A stretch of DNA of 64,000 nt from Streptomyces sp. AM 4-1-1. Its GTDB lineage: Bacteria; Actinomycetota; Actinomycetes; Streptomycetales; Streptomycetaceae. The stretch spans positions 6,510,001 through 6,574,000 of the forward strand of contig NZ_CP119145.1 in assembly GCF_029167625.1 (NCBI RefSeq), read 5' to 3'. The notes beneath the pieces were generated by a model. The model did not search any database. It was given only the letters and a program-made list of their open reading frames with translations, and was not told the DNA's origin. Made by a program: the position numbers and the translations under genes. Positions 7,733 through 16,790 of the stretch are shown here, one piece after another. The stretch's first letter is position 1. Each line of letters begins with the position of its first letter.

Positions 7733-9298
7733 ATGAGATCGATGAGAGGGCGGCCGAGGCGGGCCGCGCAGCTCGGTGCCGTCGGCACGATGGCCCTGCT
7801 GGCCGGACTCGTACCCAGTGCGGGCGCGGAGGCCGACAGCCAACTGGTCGACACCGAGGTCTCCTACTCCTGCGTCTTCCCCTCGGGCACCCATCAGGTC
7901 ACGGTCGGCCTGTCGGCCCGGCTGCCGAGGTCGGTGGCGATCGATACTCCGATCGGGGCCGAGGACGTGCGGCTGACCTTCGGGCTGCCGCGCTCCGCAC
8001 TCGGTGGGCCGCCCGGTACGGAGTCCTCCGCCGTGTCCGGGGCCGTCCGGCTCACGACGGCCGTGACGCAGGGCGGTCACTCGACCGATGTCGAGTGGGA
8101 GGGGCTGGAGGTGGCGGAACGCACCGCCGCCACGGGCCCGGATGCGGCCACCGACGCCGGCCCCGGCGAGGGCCCCGGTACGCGGGACACGGTTCCCTTG
8201 TCGGCCACCGGTGAGGTGCCGACCCTGACCCCGCGGTCGAGCGGCGACGTCGTCCTCGCCGCCGGACCGCTGAGCCTGGCGTTGGTGGTGCGGACTCCGG
8301 ACAGCGCCGGGGAGGGTGCCCGGACGATCACGGCCTCCTGCGCCGTACACCCCGACGGGGACACCGGGTTCGCGACGGTCGGGGTGGGCGCTCCTGGCCC
8401 GGGAGCCCCGTCCGCCCCGACCCCGCCCCCGGGGACGGAGGACGGGAAGGCGCCGGCGCCGGACAGCGGGGACGTGCCCGCGGGGAAGGACCCGGCGGAC
8501 GGCGCCGGCGAACCCTCCGCGTCGGCGTTCGCCGCCGAGGAACCGGAACACGAGGGCTGTTCACTGCTGATGGGGGTCGACGTGCCGCCCAAAGCGGGGC
8601 ACGGATACCTCGCCGGTTTCGCCAACGCCGGAAAACTCGACAGCGCCATCGCCTTCACGGAGCCCGCGCACCTACGGGTGAACATGGCGAAGAAGGTGAA
8701 GATATGGACGTGCGAGAACGGCACGAAGGTCATGAACGAGCTGCTGTCCGACGCCACCTTCGACTACCACGGGAAAGCGCAGCTGCCGCCGACCACGGCC
8801 ACTTTCATCACTTTCGGATTCATGCCCACGAAAGCCACCGTGGAAATGTCGCTCGAAGGGCCGATCGAAATCTCCACCTGGGCCGACGCGCTTCCGGACG
8901 AGGTGACGGGAAGATTCCCGGAGACGAGCACGGCCGTCGGCAGGATGCGGGTCCGGCTCTCCGACGTCGAGGTGAACGGAGAACCCCTCGACGTGGGCCC
9001 GAACTGCCGAAGCGAACGCCCCATGTCGCTCGTGCTCACCGGAAAGGGAACCTCGCTGGGCGGAACTCCCGGCGAGGGCTACACCGTGCAGGACGGCGGC
9101 CCCCTCACCGGCAGCCCGTACCTGCCGCCTTTCCAGGGGTGCGGAACGGGCGAGGACCTGGACAGCCTCTTCACCGCGGCCGTTTCCGGCAAGGGGAACT
9201 ACACCAAGATGACCCAGGCGCCGCTGTGCGTGAACGAGGAAGGCAGCCCGAACCAGGCGTACTGCCCGGACCCGCCCCGACCCGTCCCGCAACGCTGA
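7733..9298 (+). CDS. Large exported protein with DUF6801-like N-terminal domain
   Basis: A 521-residue protein with a signal peptide (GTMALLAGLVPSAGAEA, cleavage near residue 30). The first domain (roughly 40-200) begins TEVSYSCVFPSGTHQVTVGLSA and resembles the DUF6801 domain of actinobacterial secreted proteins. A Pro/Gly/Ala-rich linker follows (about 210-270). The C-terminal half is a second domain with disulfide-type cysteines (HEGCSLLMGVDVPP, IWTCENGT, GPNCRSERPMSL, FQGCGTGEDL). The start is uncertain: ATG at 7733 or 7742, neither with a strong ribosome site. It is the middle member of three exported-protein genes. Function unknown. Confidence 0.82.
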   Translation: MRSMRGRPRRAAQLGAVGTMALLAGLVPSAGAEADSQLVDTEVSYSCVFPSGTHQVTVGLSARLPRSVAIDTPIGAEDVRLTFGLPRSALGGPPGTESSAVSGAVRLTTAVTQGGHSTDVEWEGLEVAERTAATGPDAATDAGPGEGPGTRDTVPLSATGEVPTLTPRSSGDVVLAAGPLSLALVVRTPDSAGEGARTITASCAVHPDGDTGFATVGVGAPGPGAPSAPTPPPGTEDGKAPAPDSGDVPAGKDPADGAGEPSASAFAAEEPEHEGCSLLMGVDVPPKAGHGYLAGFANAGKLDSAIAFTEPAHLRVNMAKKVKIWTCENGTKVMNELLSDATFDYHGKAQLPPTTATFITFGFMPTKATVEMSLEGPIEISTWADALPDEVTGRFPETSTAVGRMRVRLSDVEVNGEPLDVGPNCRSERPMSLVLTGKGTSLGGTPGEGYTVQDGGPLTGSPYLPPFQGCGTGEDLDSLFTAAVSGKGNYTKMTQAPLCVNEEGSPNQAYCPDPPRPVPQR

Positions 9299-9308
9299 GA
9301 CCACCTTC

Positions 9309-9402
9309 GAGCGCAGACCGTCCCCCGGCGCAGAGCACTCCCGAGCGCCGGACCATCCCCGGCGCAGAGCATTCCCGAGCACAGACCGTTCCCCATCGCT
9401 GA
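9309..9402. repeat. 34-bp degenerate tandem repeat (about 2.7 copies)
   Basis: Units begin at 9309, 9343 and 9377, each starting GAGC(G/A)C and containing GACC(G/A)T..CCC and CGGCGCAGAGCA(C/T)TCCC. The array fills the 159-bp gap between the second and third exported-protein genes. It is not part of an open gene on either strand. It could be a spacer that grew by slippage or a set of regulator half-sites. Confidence 0.75.
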
Positions 9403-9457
9403 GGCCCGCACCCGCGGACTCCCACCCCCCCAGTGATCCCGAAAGGCTGGACACCCC

Positions 9458-10417
9458 ATGAGCCCTGCCCTGAGACGGACCCGACCCGCCCTGCTCGGCG
9501 CACTCGCCGCCGTGACCGTGATCATCCCGATCGGCACGTCCCCGGCGGGCGCCGCGGGCGGCCCGACGATGAAGGGGAACTGGGCACCCTTCTCACGCTG
9601 CCCCGTGGACGCGCCCGCGATGCTGGCGGCCGACGGCGAGAACACCATCGCGATCTGTGTGGCCTCGCACTCCGACAGCGGCTCCATCAAGCTGGGCAAC
9701 ACCACGGCCACCACCGCGGCCAACGACCTCCAGTTCGGCGTCGTACGCGACACGGCGACAGGGGAGTCGACCGTCGTTCCGCCCGCGGGCGGGGCGCTGG
9801 TCGGCGCACCCACCGAGATCCCGGGGGGCCTGCTCGGACTGATGTGCCCCAGCGGCATCCCGGTGGTCTCCGGCATCTGCGCTCAGCTCACCGACAACAC
9901 CCTGAACCGGGTCGTCGCCACCGTCGAATCCGTCGCGACCCCCCGCGACTTCGACCTCGTGGCCGGGATGAGCGCGGGCCGGACGATCGTCCGCATCCCG
10001 GTCCGCATCCATCTGGAGAATCCCTTCCTCGGCGGCAAGTGCTACATCGGCACCAGCGGCTCCCCCGTCGTGCTCGGCCCGCAGAACGTGACCGGACCCG
10101 CGATCGGCAGCGGCCTCTACGCCGCCGACGGCGCCACCGATGACACCGGCCCGCTGAACCGGATCTCGCTGACCGGCAATGCCCAGGGTGACAGCGCGTA
10201 CTCCGTCCCCGGGGCCACCGGCTGCGGCCCGCTCGGTCTCGGCGCCCTGAACTGGGCGGTCAACCTCAAGACCGGTCTGCCGTCCGCCGCGGGCAGGAAC
10301 AGCCTCGTACTGAACGACACCGCCACCTACACGGCCGGACTCGCCTCCCCGGACGCGGCCGCACCGAACGCGGGCCGGAAGCTGGCCGAGTACTGGCACC
10401 TCGGTGTGAACAGGTAG
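9458..10417 (+). CDS. Third exported protein of unknown function
   Basis: A 319-residue protein with a signal peptide (RRTRPALLGALAAVTVIIPIGTSPAGAA, cleavage near 32). The mature part has paired cysteines (FSRCPVDA..AICVASH; LMCPSGIPVVSGICAQL; GGKCYIGT; ATGCGPLG), suggesting a disulfide-stabilised fold. It is Gly/Thr/Asn-rich and beta-prone. A GAAAGG site lies 8-13 bases before ATG at 9458. It precedes the Mce operon by 343 bp. The phrase ENPFLGGKCYIGTSGSPVVLG is a family-like landmark seen, as I recall, in other secreted actinobacterial proteins next to mce genes, but I cannot name the family. Confidence 0.85.
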   Translation: MSPALRRTRPALLGALAAVTVIIPIGTSPAGAAGGPTMKGNWAPFSRCPVDAPAMLAADGENTIAICVASHSDSGSIKLGNTTATTAANDLQFGVVRDTATGESTVVPPAGGALVGAPTEIPGGLLGLMCPSGIPVVSGICAQLTDNTLNRVVATVESVATPRDFDLVAGMSAGRTIVRIPVRIHLENPFLGGKCYIGTSGSPVVLGPQNVTGPAIGSGLYAADGATDDTGPLNRISLTGNAQGDSAYSVPGATGCGPLGLGALNWAVNLKTGLPSAAGRNSLVLNDTATYTAGLASPDAAAPNAGRKLAEYWHLGVNR

Positions 10418-10760
10418 CCGCACGGCGCACGCCGGCACGGACCGGGCCACGACGGCGTGCGCCGACCGCCCAGTCATTCGCGCGCGACCGTCCCGTCCCG
10501 TCACCCGTCATCCGTCGCCCGCGCCCACCGCACCGCTTGCGCAGTTCTCGCCAAAGTCGGCGCACGGCTTTGTCGTCGGATGACAAATACTCGCCGTACG
10601 GCCCCGGTCCGTCGATTTCCGCTGTTCAACGCCTTGTCCTCACGGTTTCTCCAGACCTAATGTGCGCCTTCCGATCGTGTATGAGGAGCCGCCATCGGAT
10701 TTCTCGGAGCCGCAACGTCCGTCAGACGACTTCGTTCACCGCAACTTCGAAGGAGGGCCG
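10418..10760. other. 343-bp leader region of the Mce operon
   Basis: No gene. It holds the proposed promoter at 10634-10663 and a 5' leader of roughly 90 bases ending in AGGAGGG just before the ATPase start. An in-frame GTG at 10662 falls inside the -10 box and is therefore not used as start. Confidence 0.5.
10634..10663 (+). promoter_or_regulatory. Candidate promoter of the Mce operon
   Basis: TTGTCC (10634-10639) and TAATGT (10658-10663) are separated by 18 bp, a good match to a housekeeping sigma (HrdB-type) promoter. Transcription would start near 10670, giving a leader of about 90 bases before ATG 10761. Confidence 0.5.
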
Positions 10761-11741
10761 ATGGGAATCGAAGTGGTCGTGGAGGGCCTCACGAAGTCCT
10801 TCGGCAGGCAGAACATCTGGCAGGACGTCTCCCTGACGCTCCCGGCCGGTGAGGTGAGTGTGATGCTCGGTCCGTCCGGCACCGGAAAGACCGTCTTCCT
10901 GAAATCCCTCATCGGCCTGCTGAAGCCGGAACGGGGCCGGGTGCTCATCAACGGTGTGGACATGGTCAACAGCCCCGAACGGGACATATACGAAACCCGT
11001 AAGCTCTTCGGGCTCATGTTCCAGGACGGCGCCCTCTTCGGCTCGATGTCCCTCTTCGACAACATCGCCTTCCCGCTGCGCGAGCACACCCGCAAGAAGG
11101 AATCCGAGATCCGTGAAATCGTCATGGAACGCATCGAAGTCGTCGGTCTCGCCGGCGCCGAGGAGAAACTGCCGGGCGAGATATCGGGAGGAATGCGCAA
11201 GCGGGCCGGACTCGCCCGCGCCCTCGTCCTGGACCCGCAGATCATCCTCTGCGACGAGCCGGACTCCGGACTCGACCCGGTCCGCACCGCCTATCTCTCC
11301 CAGCTTCTGATCGACCTGAACGCGCAGATCGACGCGACGATGCTGATCGTCACCCACAACCTCGACATCGCGGCGACCGTCCCCGACAACATGGGGATGC
11401 TGTTCCGCCGCAACCTCGTCACCTTCGGCCCTCGCGAAGTGCTGCTGACCAGTGACGAGCCCGTCGTCTCCCAGTTCCTCGCCGGACGCCGGGAGGGCCC
11501 CATCGGCATGTCGGAGGAGAAGGACGCGGCCACGCTCGCCGCCGAACAACGCGGCGGCGGCCACGATTTCGGCCCCCGGACCGTCGTACCGCAGCTGGAA
11601 CCCTCACCCGGCATGCCCGTCCGGCAGGCCGTACTGCGCCGCCGTGAGCGCGTCGGCGCGATGCTGGAGCAGCTGCCCGAGGCCGCCCGAACCGCCATCA
11701 TGCGGAGCTACGCCCCGACGGTCGGCGGTGCGCGCCCGTGA
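10761..11741 (+). CDS. Mce-system ABC transporter ATPase (MlaF/Mkl-like)
   Basis: A 326-residue cytoplasmic ATPase that powers the YrbE/Mce lipid importer. Walker A GPSGTGKT is at residues 37-44, with signature ISGGMRKRAGLARAL and Walker B IILCDEPDSGLDP. The signature with GGMRKR rather than GGQxQR is characteristic of the MlaF/Mkl subfamily. A tail of about 80 residues (RRREGPIGMSEEKDA onward) follows the ATPase core. ATG at 10761 is chosen: AGGAGGG lies at 10751-10757 and the protein begins MGIEVVVEGLTKSFG. GTG 10662 overlaps the promoter. The stop overlaps the first permease (GTGA). Confidence 0.95.
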   Translation: MGIEVVVEGLTKSFGRQNIWQDVSLTLPAGEVSVMLGPSGTGKTVFLKSLIGLLKPERGRVLINGVDMVNSPERDIYETRKLFGLMFQDGALFGSMSLFDNIAFPLREHTRKKESEIREIVMERIEVVGLAGAEEKLPGEISGGMRKRAGLARALVLDPQIILCDEPDSGLDPVRTAYLSQLLIDLNAQIDATMLIVTHNLDIAATVPDNMGMLFRRNLVTFGPREVLLTSDEPVVSQFLAGRREGPIGMSEEKDAATLAAEQRGGGHDFGPRTVVPQLEPSPGMPVRQAVLRRRERVGAMLEQLPEAARTAIMRSYAPTVGGARP

Positions 11742-12640
11742 CGGCCGAGCCGCTGCCCCGGCCCCCCGGCCCACCGGCCGCCGAGAGCTCGCCGCCGCGC
11801 GCCGATCCTTCGCCGCCGCGCGCCGAGACCGCGCCGCAGGCGGGCGCGGAGGTACCGACGGACAGGCCCCCCACGCGGCTGCTCGCTCCGCTCAGGGAGA
11901 CCGGGAAGCTCTTCGCCCTCGCCGCGACCGTCAGCCGGGCGGTCTTCCGACGCCCGTTCCAGGTGCGGGAGTTCATCGAGCAGTTCTGGTTCGTCGCGAG
12001 CGTGACCATCCTGCCCGCCGCGCTCGTCTCCATCCCGTTCGGCGCGGTCATCGCCCTCCAGGTCGGCTCGCTCACCCAGCAGCTCGGCGCCCAGTCCTTC
12101 ACCGGCGGCGCCAGCGTCCTCGCCGTCATCCAGCAGGCGAGTCCGCTCATCGTGGCGCTGCTGATCTCCGGCGCGGGCGGCTCGGCGATCTGCGCGGACC
12201 TCGGCTCCCGAAAGATCCGCGAGGAACTGGACGCGATGGAGGTCATGGGCATCTCCCCGGTCCAGCGTCTGGTCGTCCCGCGTGTCCTGGCCACCATGTT
12301 CGTCGCCGTCCTGCTCAACGGCCTGGTCTCGGTGGTGGGCACCCTCGGCGGCTACTTCTTCAACGTGATCATGCAGGGCGGGACCCCCGGCGCCTACCTC
12401 GCCGGCTTCTCCGCCCTGGCCCAGCTGCCCGATCTCTACATCAGCGAGTTCAAGGCGCTGATCTTCGGCTTCATCGCGGGCATCGTCGCCGCCCATCGCG
12501 GCCTCAATCCGCGCGGCGGTCCGAAAGGGGTCGGTGACGCGGTCAACCAGGCCGTCGTCATCACCTTCATGCTGCTGTTCTTCGTGAACATGATCCTCAC
12601 GGCGGTCTATCTCCAGATCGTCCCCGCGAAGGGGAGCTGA
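11738..12640 (+). CDS. MlaE/YrbE-type ABC permease (first, YrbEA position)
   Basis: A 300-residue integral membrane protein of the MlaE family. After a Pro/Ala-rich N-terminal extension of about 50 residues it has the core helices (FGAVIALQVGSLTQQLG, IVALLISGAGGSAICADLGSRKIREELDAMEVMGI). The last of these is the conserved GxGxxxxAelGsMkxxEElDA-type cytoplasmic loop that contacts the ATPase. GTG at 11738 overlaps the ATPase stop by four bases. With the next gene it forms the permease dimer of the Mce complex. Confidence 0.95.
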   Translation: MTAEPLPRPPGPPAAESSPPRADPSPPRAETAPQAGAEVPTDRPPTRLLAPLRETGKLFALAATVSRAVFRRPFQVREFIEQFWFVASVTILPAALVSIPFGAVIALQVGSLTQQLGAQSFTGGASVLAVIQQASPLIVALLISGAGGSAICADLGSRKIREELDAMEVMGISPVQRLVVPRVLATMFVAVLLNGLVSVVGTLGGYFFNVIMQGGTPGAYLAGFSALAQLPDLYISEFKALIFGFIAGIVAAHRGLNPRGGPKGVGDAVNQAVVITFMLLFFVNMILTAVYLQIVPAKGS

Positions 12641-12643
12641 CCG

Positions 12644-13447
12644 ATGTCGGTACTCAGCCGGCTGGACCGGCCGGGCGACCATCTCGCCTTCTACGTACGC
12701 GCGTTGATCTGGGTTCCCCGCACCCTGCATCGGTACGGGCGGGAGGTGCGGCGGCTGCTGGCGGAGGTCGCGTTCGGCAGCGGCGGCCTCGGGGTCATCG
12801 GCGGCACGATCGGTGTGATGATCGCGATGACCCTGTTCACCGGCACGGTCGTCGGACTCCAGGGGTACGCGGCCCTCGACCAGATCGGCACCGCCGCCTT
12901 CACCGGTTTCGTCTCCGCCTACTTCAACACCCGCGAGATCGCACCGCTTGTCGCCGGGCTCGCCCTCTCCGCGACCGTCGGCGCGGGCTTCACCGCCCAG
13001 CTCGGCGCCATGCGCATCAACGAGGAGGTGGACGCCCTCGAAGCGATGGGTGTGCGGTCCATGCCGTACCTCGTCAGCACCCGGATCATCGCCGGTGTCG
13101 TCGCGATCATCCCGCTCTACGCGATCGGGCTGCTCTCCTCGTACCTCGCGTCCCGCTGGGTGACAGTCCTCTTCAACGGCCAGTCCCCGGGCACGTACGA
13201 CCACTACTTCGATCTCTTCCTCTCACCGGACGACGTACTGCTGTCCGTGCTCAAGGTGCTGATCTTCAGCGTGATGGTGATCCTCGCGCACTGCTACTAC
13301 GGCTTCCACGCCCAGGGCGGCCCCGCCGGGGTCGGTATCGCCGTCGGCCGGTCCGTGCGCAACGCGATCGTGCTGATCAGCGTCACCGACTTCTTCCTCT
13401 CCCTCGCCATCTGGGGTGCCACGACGACGGTGAAGGTGGCCGGATGA
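12644..13447 (+). CDS. MlaE/YrbE-type ABC permease (second, YrbEB position)
   Basis: A 267-residue MlaE-family permease, paired with the preceding one. It has the same coupling loop (LSATVGAGFTAQLGAMRINEEVDALEAMGV) and about five membrane helices. It starts 3 bp after the first permease and ends overlapping the first mce gene by ATGA. Two different permease subunits per transporter are usual for actinobacterial Mce systems. Confidence 0.95.
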   Translation: MSVLSRLDRPGDHLAFYVRALIWVPRTLHRYGREVRRLLAEVAFGSGGLGVIGGTIGVMIAMTLFTGTVVGLQGYAALDQIGTAAFTGFVSAYFNTREIAPLVAGLALSATVGAGFTAQLGAMRINEEVDALEAMGVRSMPYLVSTRIIAGVVAIIPLYAIGLLSSYLASRWVTVLFNGQSPGTYDHYFDLFLSPDDVLLSVLKVLIFSVMVILAHCYYGFHAQGGPAGVGIAVGRSVRNAIVLISVTDFFLSLAIWGATTTVKVAG

Positions 13448-14745
13448 CGAACGCGCGGACGGTACGCCGCAGGCTCGCCGGGCTCTGCTTCCTGCTGGTG
13501 CCCGTCGTACTGATCGGGGTGTCGGTCTCGGTGTACCGGAAGGACTTCAGCGACGACGCCTTCGTGACCGTCCGCACCGGGACGGTCGGCAACGAGATGC
13601 ACGACAACGCCGATGTGAAACTTCGCGGAGTCGTCATCGGGCGGGTCAGCGACATCACGGCCGACGGGGAGGGCGCACGCCTCACCCTCGCCATCGATCC
13701 CGGCCGGCTCGGCGACGTACCCGCCGATGTGACCGCGCAGATGCTGCCCACCACCCTCTTCGGGGAACGCTTCGTGGCGCTGGTGCCGCCCGAGGCGCCG
13801 TCCCCCCGGTCCCTGCGGGCCGGGGCCGTCATCCCGCAGGACCGCTCCAGCAACGCCCTCGAACTGGAACAGGTCCTCGACAACGTCCTGCCGCTGCTGA
13901 CCGCCGTGCGGCCCGAGAAGCTGTCCGCCACCCTCACCGCCGTCTCCCGGGCACTGGAAGGACGCGGTGACGCACTCGGCGACACCCTCGTCACGCTCGA
14001 CGCCCATCTGAAGAAGCTCAACCCCCAACTGCCCACGCTCAACGCGGACATCAAACACCTCGTCGAGGTGAGCAAGGTCTACGCGGATGCGGCACCCGAC
14101 GTCCTGGACGCGCTCACCGACCTCACCACCACCAGCGGCACCATCGCCGACCAACAGGCCGAACTCGCCGGGCTGTACGGGACGACGACCGCGTCCGCGC
14201 GGGATCTGACCACCTTCCTGCGGAAGAACAAGGACAACCTGATCCGGCTCTCGGTCACCGGACGCCCCACGCTGGAGACCCTGGCGAAGTACTCCGCCGA
14301 ATTCCCCTGCACCCTGCGCACGATCGCCGGATTCGTCCCCGCCATGGACAAGGCCCTCGGCAAGGGCACCGACCGGCCGGGACTCCACGTCACGCTGACG
14401 TCCGTGCCGTCCCTCGGGAAGTACGTCCCGGGCAAGGACGCCCCGGCCTACCGGGCGACCGGCGGACCGCACTGCTACTCCGTGCCCTACGTCGGCGGCG
14501 CGGCGCCCACGGCGGACACCCGCGCCACCCTGGCGACGGGAACACCGGAGAGCGCCGACACCACCACACCCCTCCGGCCGACGGACAGCGAGGCGTCCCT
14601 CGGAATGCCCAACTCCCCGGCGGAGAGCCGGCTCGTCAACGAACTGGTCGCGCCCTCGCTGAAGGTCCGGCCGCAGACCCTCCCCGACTGGAGCAGCGTG
14701 CTCATAGGTCCGGCCTTCCGCGGTGCGGAGGTGAAGCTCGGGTGA
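13444..14745 (+). CDS. Mce family protein, MceA position
   Basis: A 433-residue membrane-anchored protein. There is one N-terminal membrane helix (residues 10-30, LCFLLVPVVLIGVSVSV) and an MCE domain at about 40-115 (VTVRTGTVGNEMHDNADVKLRGVVIGRVSDI). A long helical region follows (LTAVSRALEGRG..LVTLDAHLKKLNPQLPTLNADI), which in Mce complexes builds the tunnel across the periplasm-like space. A conserved DUF3407-like end (FPCTLRTIAGFVPAMDKALGKGTDRPGLHV) is visible. ATGA overlap with the permease and GTGA with the next gene. The substrate is likely a lipid or sterol. Confidence 0.93.
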   Translation: MTNARTVRRRLAGLCFLLVPVVLIGVSVSVYRKDFSDDAFVTVRTGTVGNEMHDNADVKLRGVVIGRVSDITADGEGARLTLAIDPGRLGDVPADVTAQMLPTTLFGERFVALVPPEAPSPRSLRAGAVIPQDRSSNALELEQVLDNVLPLLTAVRPEKLSATLTAVSRALEGRGDALGDTLVTLDAHLKKLNPQLPTLNADIKHLVEVSKVYADAAPDVLDALTDLTTTSGTIADQQAELAGLYGTTTASARDLTTFLRKNKDNLIRLSVTGRPTLETLAKYSAEFPCTLRTIAGFVPAMDKALGKGTDRPGLHVTLTSVPSLGKYVPGKDAPAYRATGGPHCYSVPYVGGAAPTADTRATLATGTPESADTTTPLRPTDSEASLGMPNSPAESRLVNELVAPSLKVRPQTLPDWSSVLIGPAFRGAEVKLG

Positions 14746-15773
14746 ACCGGCGCGGCATCGCGGGACCCCTCGCGAAATCGATCGTCTTCGTCCTGGTGAC
14801 GGCCCTCGCCACCACCGTTCTCGCCCTGTCCATCGCCGACTCCGGCGTCGGCGGCGGACACACGTACAAGGCCAGGTTCACCGACGTGACCGGTCTGGTC
14901 GTCGGCGACAGCGTCCGGATCGCGGGCGTCAAGGTCGGACAGGTCGAGTCGATCGAGATCGCCGACCGGCGGCTGGCCGAGGTCGGCTTCACCCTGCGGC
15001 GGGGCCGCGAGCTGCCCGCCTCGGTGACCGCCTCCGTCAAGTACCTCAACATGGTCGGCCAGCGGTACATCGATCTCGGCCGGGGCGCGGGTCCGGTCGG
15101 CCGCGACCTCCGCGCGGGATCGACCATCCCGCTCTCCCGGACCACCCCCGCGCTCGACCTCACCCAGCTCTTCAACGGCTTCCAGCCGCTCTTCGAAGGG
15201 CTCTCCCCGCCGGAGGTCAACCAGCTCGCGGGCTCCATCGTCCAGGTGCTCCAGGGCGAGGGCGGCACCGTCGACAGCATCCTCCGGCACGTCGGCTCGC
15301 TGGCCGGCACGGTCGCGGCCAAGGACGAGGTGATCGGAGAGGTGATCAAGAACCTCAACACGGTCCTGAAGACCGTCAACGACCGTGAGGCCGGATTCGA
15401 CGACCTCGTGGTCACCCTGCGCGAACTCGTCAGCGGCTTCGCGGGCGACCGCGAACCCCTCGGCGAAGCGGTCACGGCGATGGGCACACTGACCACCGTC
15501 ACCGCCGACCTCCTCCAGGACGGCCGGAAACCGCTCAAGGACGACATTCGTCAACTCGGCCGTCTGTCAGGCCGGTTGGCCGACAACTCACCGAAGATCG
15601 AGAACTTCCTGGCGAAGACCCCGGCGAAGATGGCCGCCATCACCCGCCTCACCTCGTACGGTTCCTGGCTCAACCTCTACCTCTGCGAGGCCCGGGTCGG
15701 CGGCGTCACGACCAGTGACGGCAGCGAACCGCCCACCGGTATCGCGATCACCGATTCGAGGTGTGCGGCATGA
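14742..15773 (+). CDS. Mce family protein, MceB position
   Basis: A 343-residue Mce protein: N-terminal helix (KSIVFVLVTALATTVLALSIA), MCE domain at about 38-115 (YKARFTDVTGLVVGDSVRIAGVKVGQVESIEI) and the amphipathic helical tail (ELVSGFAGDREPLGEAV). It starts GTG at 14742, overlapping the previous stop, and ends overlapping the next ATG (ATGA at 15770). One of six non-identical Mce subunits expected to form a hexamer. Confidence 0.94.
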   Translation: MNRRGIAGPLAKSIVFVLVTALATTVLALSIADSGVGGGHTYKARFTDVTGLVVGDSVRIAGVKVGQVESIEIADRRLAEVGFTLRRGRELPASVTASVKYLNMVGQRYIDLGRGAGPVGRDLRAGSTIPLSRTTPALDLTQLFNGFQPLFEGLSPPEVNQLAGSIVQVLQGEGGTVDSILRHVGSLAGTVAAKDEVIGEVIKNLNTVLKTVNDREAGFDDLVVTLRELVSGFAGDREPLGEAVTAMGTLTTVTADLLQDGRKPLKDDIRQLGRLSGRLADNSPKIENFLAKTPAKMAAITRLTSYGSWLNLYLCEARVGGVTTSDGSEPPTGIAITDSRCAA

Positions 15774-16789
15774 GGATCAGACCCGTGCGCGAACGCAGTC
15801 CGGTCGCCGTCGGCATCGTCGGCCTCCTCGTGCTGACCCTCGTCGGCCTCGCCGCCTACCGCGCCGACTCACTGCCCTTCATCGGCGGCGGCACCACCTA
15901 CAGCGCGGACTTCACCGAATCCGCCGGGCTCGCCGACGGCGACGAGGTACGCATCGCCGGGGTCAAGGTCGGCAAGGTCACCGGAGTCTCCCTCGACGGC
16001 GCCAAGGTGAAGGTCACCTTCCGGGTGAAGGACGCCTGGATCGGCGACTCCAGCACCATCGGCATCGCCATCAAGACGCTCCTCGGCGAGAAGTACCTCG
16101 CCGTCGACCCGCTCGGTACCGGCCCCCAGGACCCCGGCACCCGCATCGCGGTGAGTCGCACCACCTCCCCGTACGACGTCACCCAGGCGTTCAACGGACT
16201 CGGCGAGACCATCGGGGACATCGACACGGCGCGGCTCGCCGAGAGCTTCGAGACGATCTCCGCCACCTTCAAGGACTCCGCACCCGACGTCCGCAGCGCC
16301 GCGAACGGGCTCTCCGCCCTGTCGAGAACGGTCTCCGAACGCGACGCCCAGCTCGCCACCCTCCTCAAGGGCGGCAAACAGCTGACCAGGACCCTCGCCG
16401 ACAAGAAGAGCAGCTTCGAGACCCTGCTCCGGGACGGCAATCTGCTGCTCGGCGAGATCCAGGCCCGCCGCGACTCCATCCACCTGCTGCTCACGGGCAC
16501 CCGCGACCTCGGCACCCGGCTCACCGGGCTCGTCGCCGACAACGAGAAGCAGCTGAAGCCGACCCTGACCGCGCTCGGCCGGGTCACCGCCGTACTGCTG
16601 AAGAACCGCGACAGCCTCGACAAGGTGCTCTCCCTCGCCGGTTCGTACAACCGGCTCGTCGGCAACACCCTGGGCAACGGCCGCTGGCTCGACACCTACG
16701 TCTGCGGGGTCGTCCCCAGGAACTACCTCCCCGCCGGGACCCCGCCGGCGACCGGATGCATGCCTCCGAAGCAGCAGGGCGGCCGATGA
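15770..16789 (+). CDS. Mce family protein, MceC position
   Basis: A 339-residue Mce protein. Helix at residues 13-32 (VAVGIVGLLVLTLVGLAAY), MCE domain (YSADFTESAGLADGDEVRIAGVKVGKVTGVSL), then the region LLGEKYLAVDPLG and a coiled helical tail. ATG at 15770 is used because it forms the ATGA overlap with the MceB stop; a GTG nine bases upstream is in frame but less suited. Confidence 0.94.
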   Translation: MRIRPVRERSPVAVGIVGLLVLTLVGLAAYRADSLPFIGGGTTYSADFTESAGLADGDEVRIAGVKVGKVTGVSLDGAKVKVTFRVKDAWIGDSSTIGIAIKTLLGEKYLAVDPLGTGPQDPGTRIAVSRTTSPYDVTQAFNGLGETIGDIDTARLAESFETISATFKDSAPDVRSAANGLSALSRTVSERDAQLATLLKGGKQLTRTLADKKSSFETLLRDGNLLLGEIQARRDSIHLLLTGTRDLGTRLTGLVADNEKQLKPTLTALGRVTAVLLKNRDSLDKVLSLAGSYNRLVGNTLGNGRWLDTYVCGVVPRNYLPAGTPPATGCMPPKQQGGR

Positions 16790-16790
16790 C

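Noticed and set aside
10662..10760. Longer N-terminus for the Mce ATPase from GTG 10662
   Set aside because: The GTG lies inside the proposed -10 box, has no ribosome site and would add 33 residues not typical of the family, while ATG 10761 has AGGAGGG upstream.
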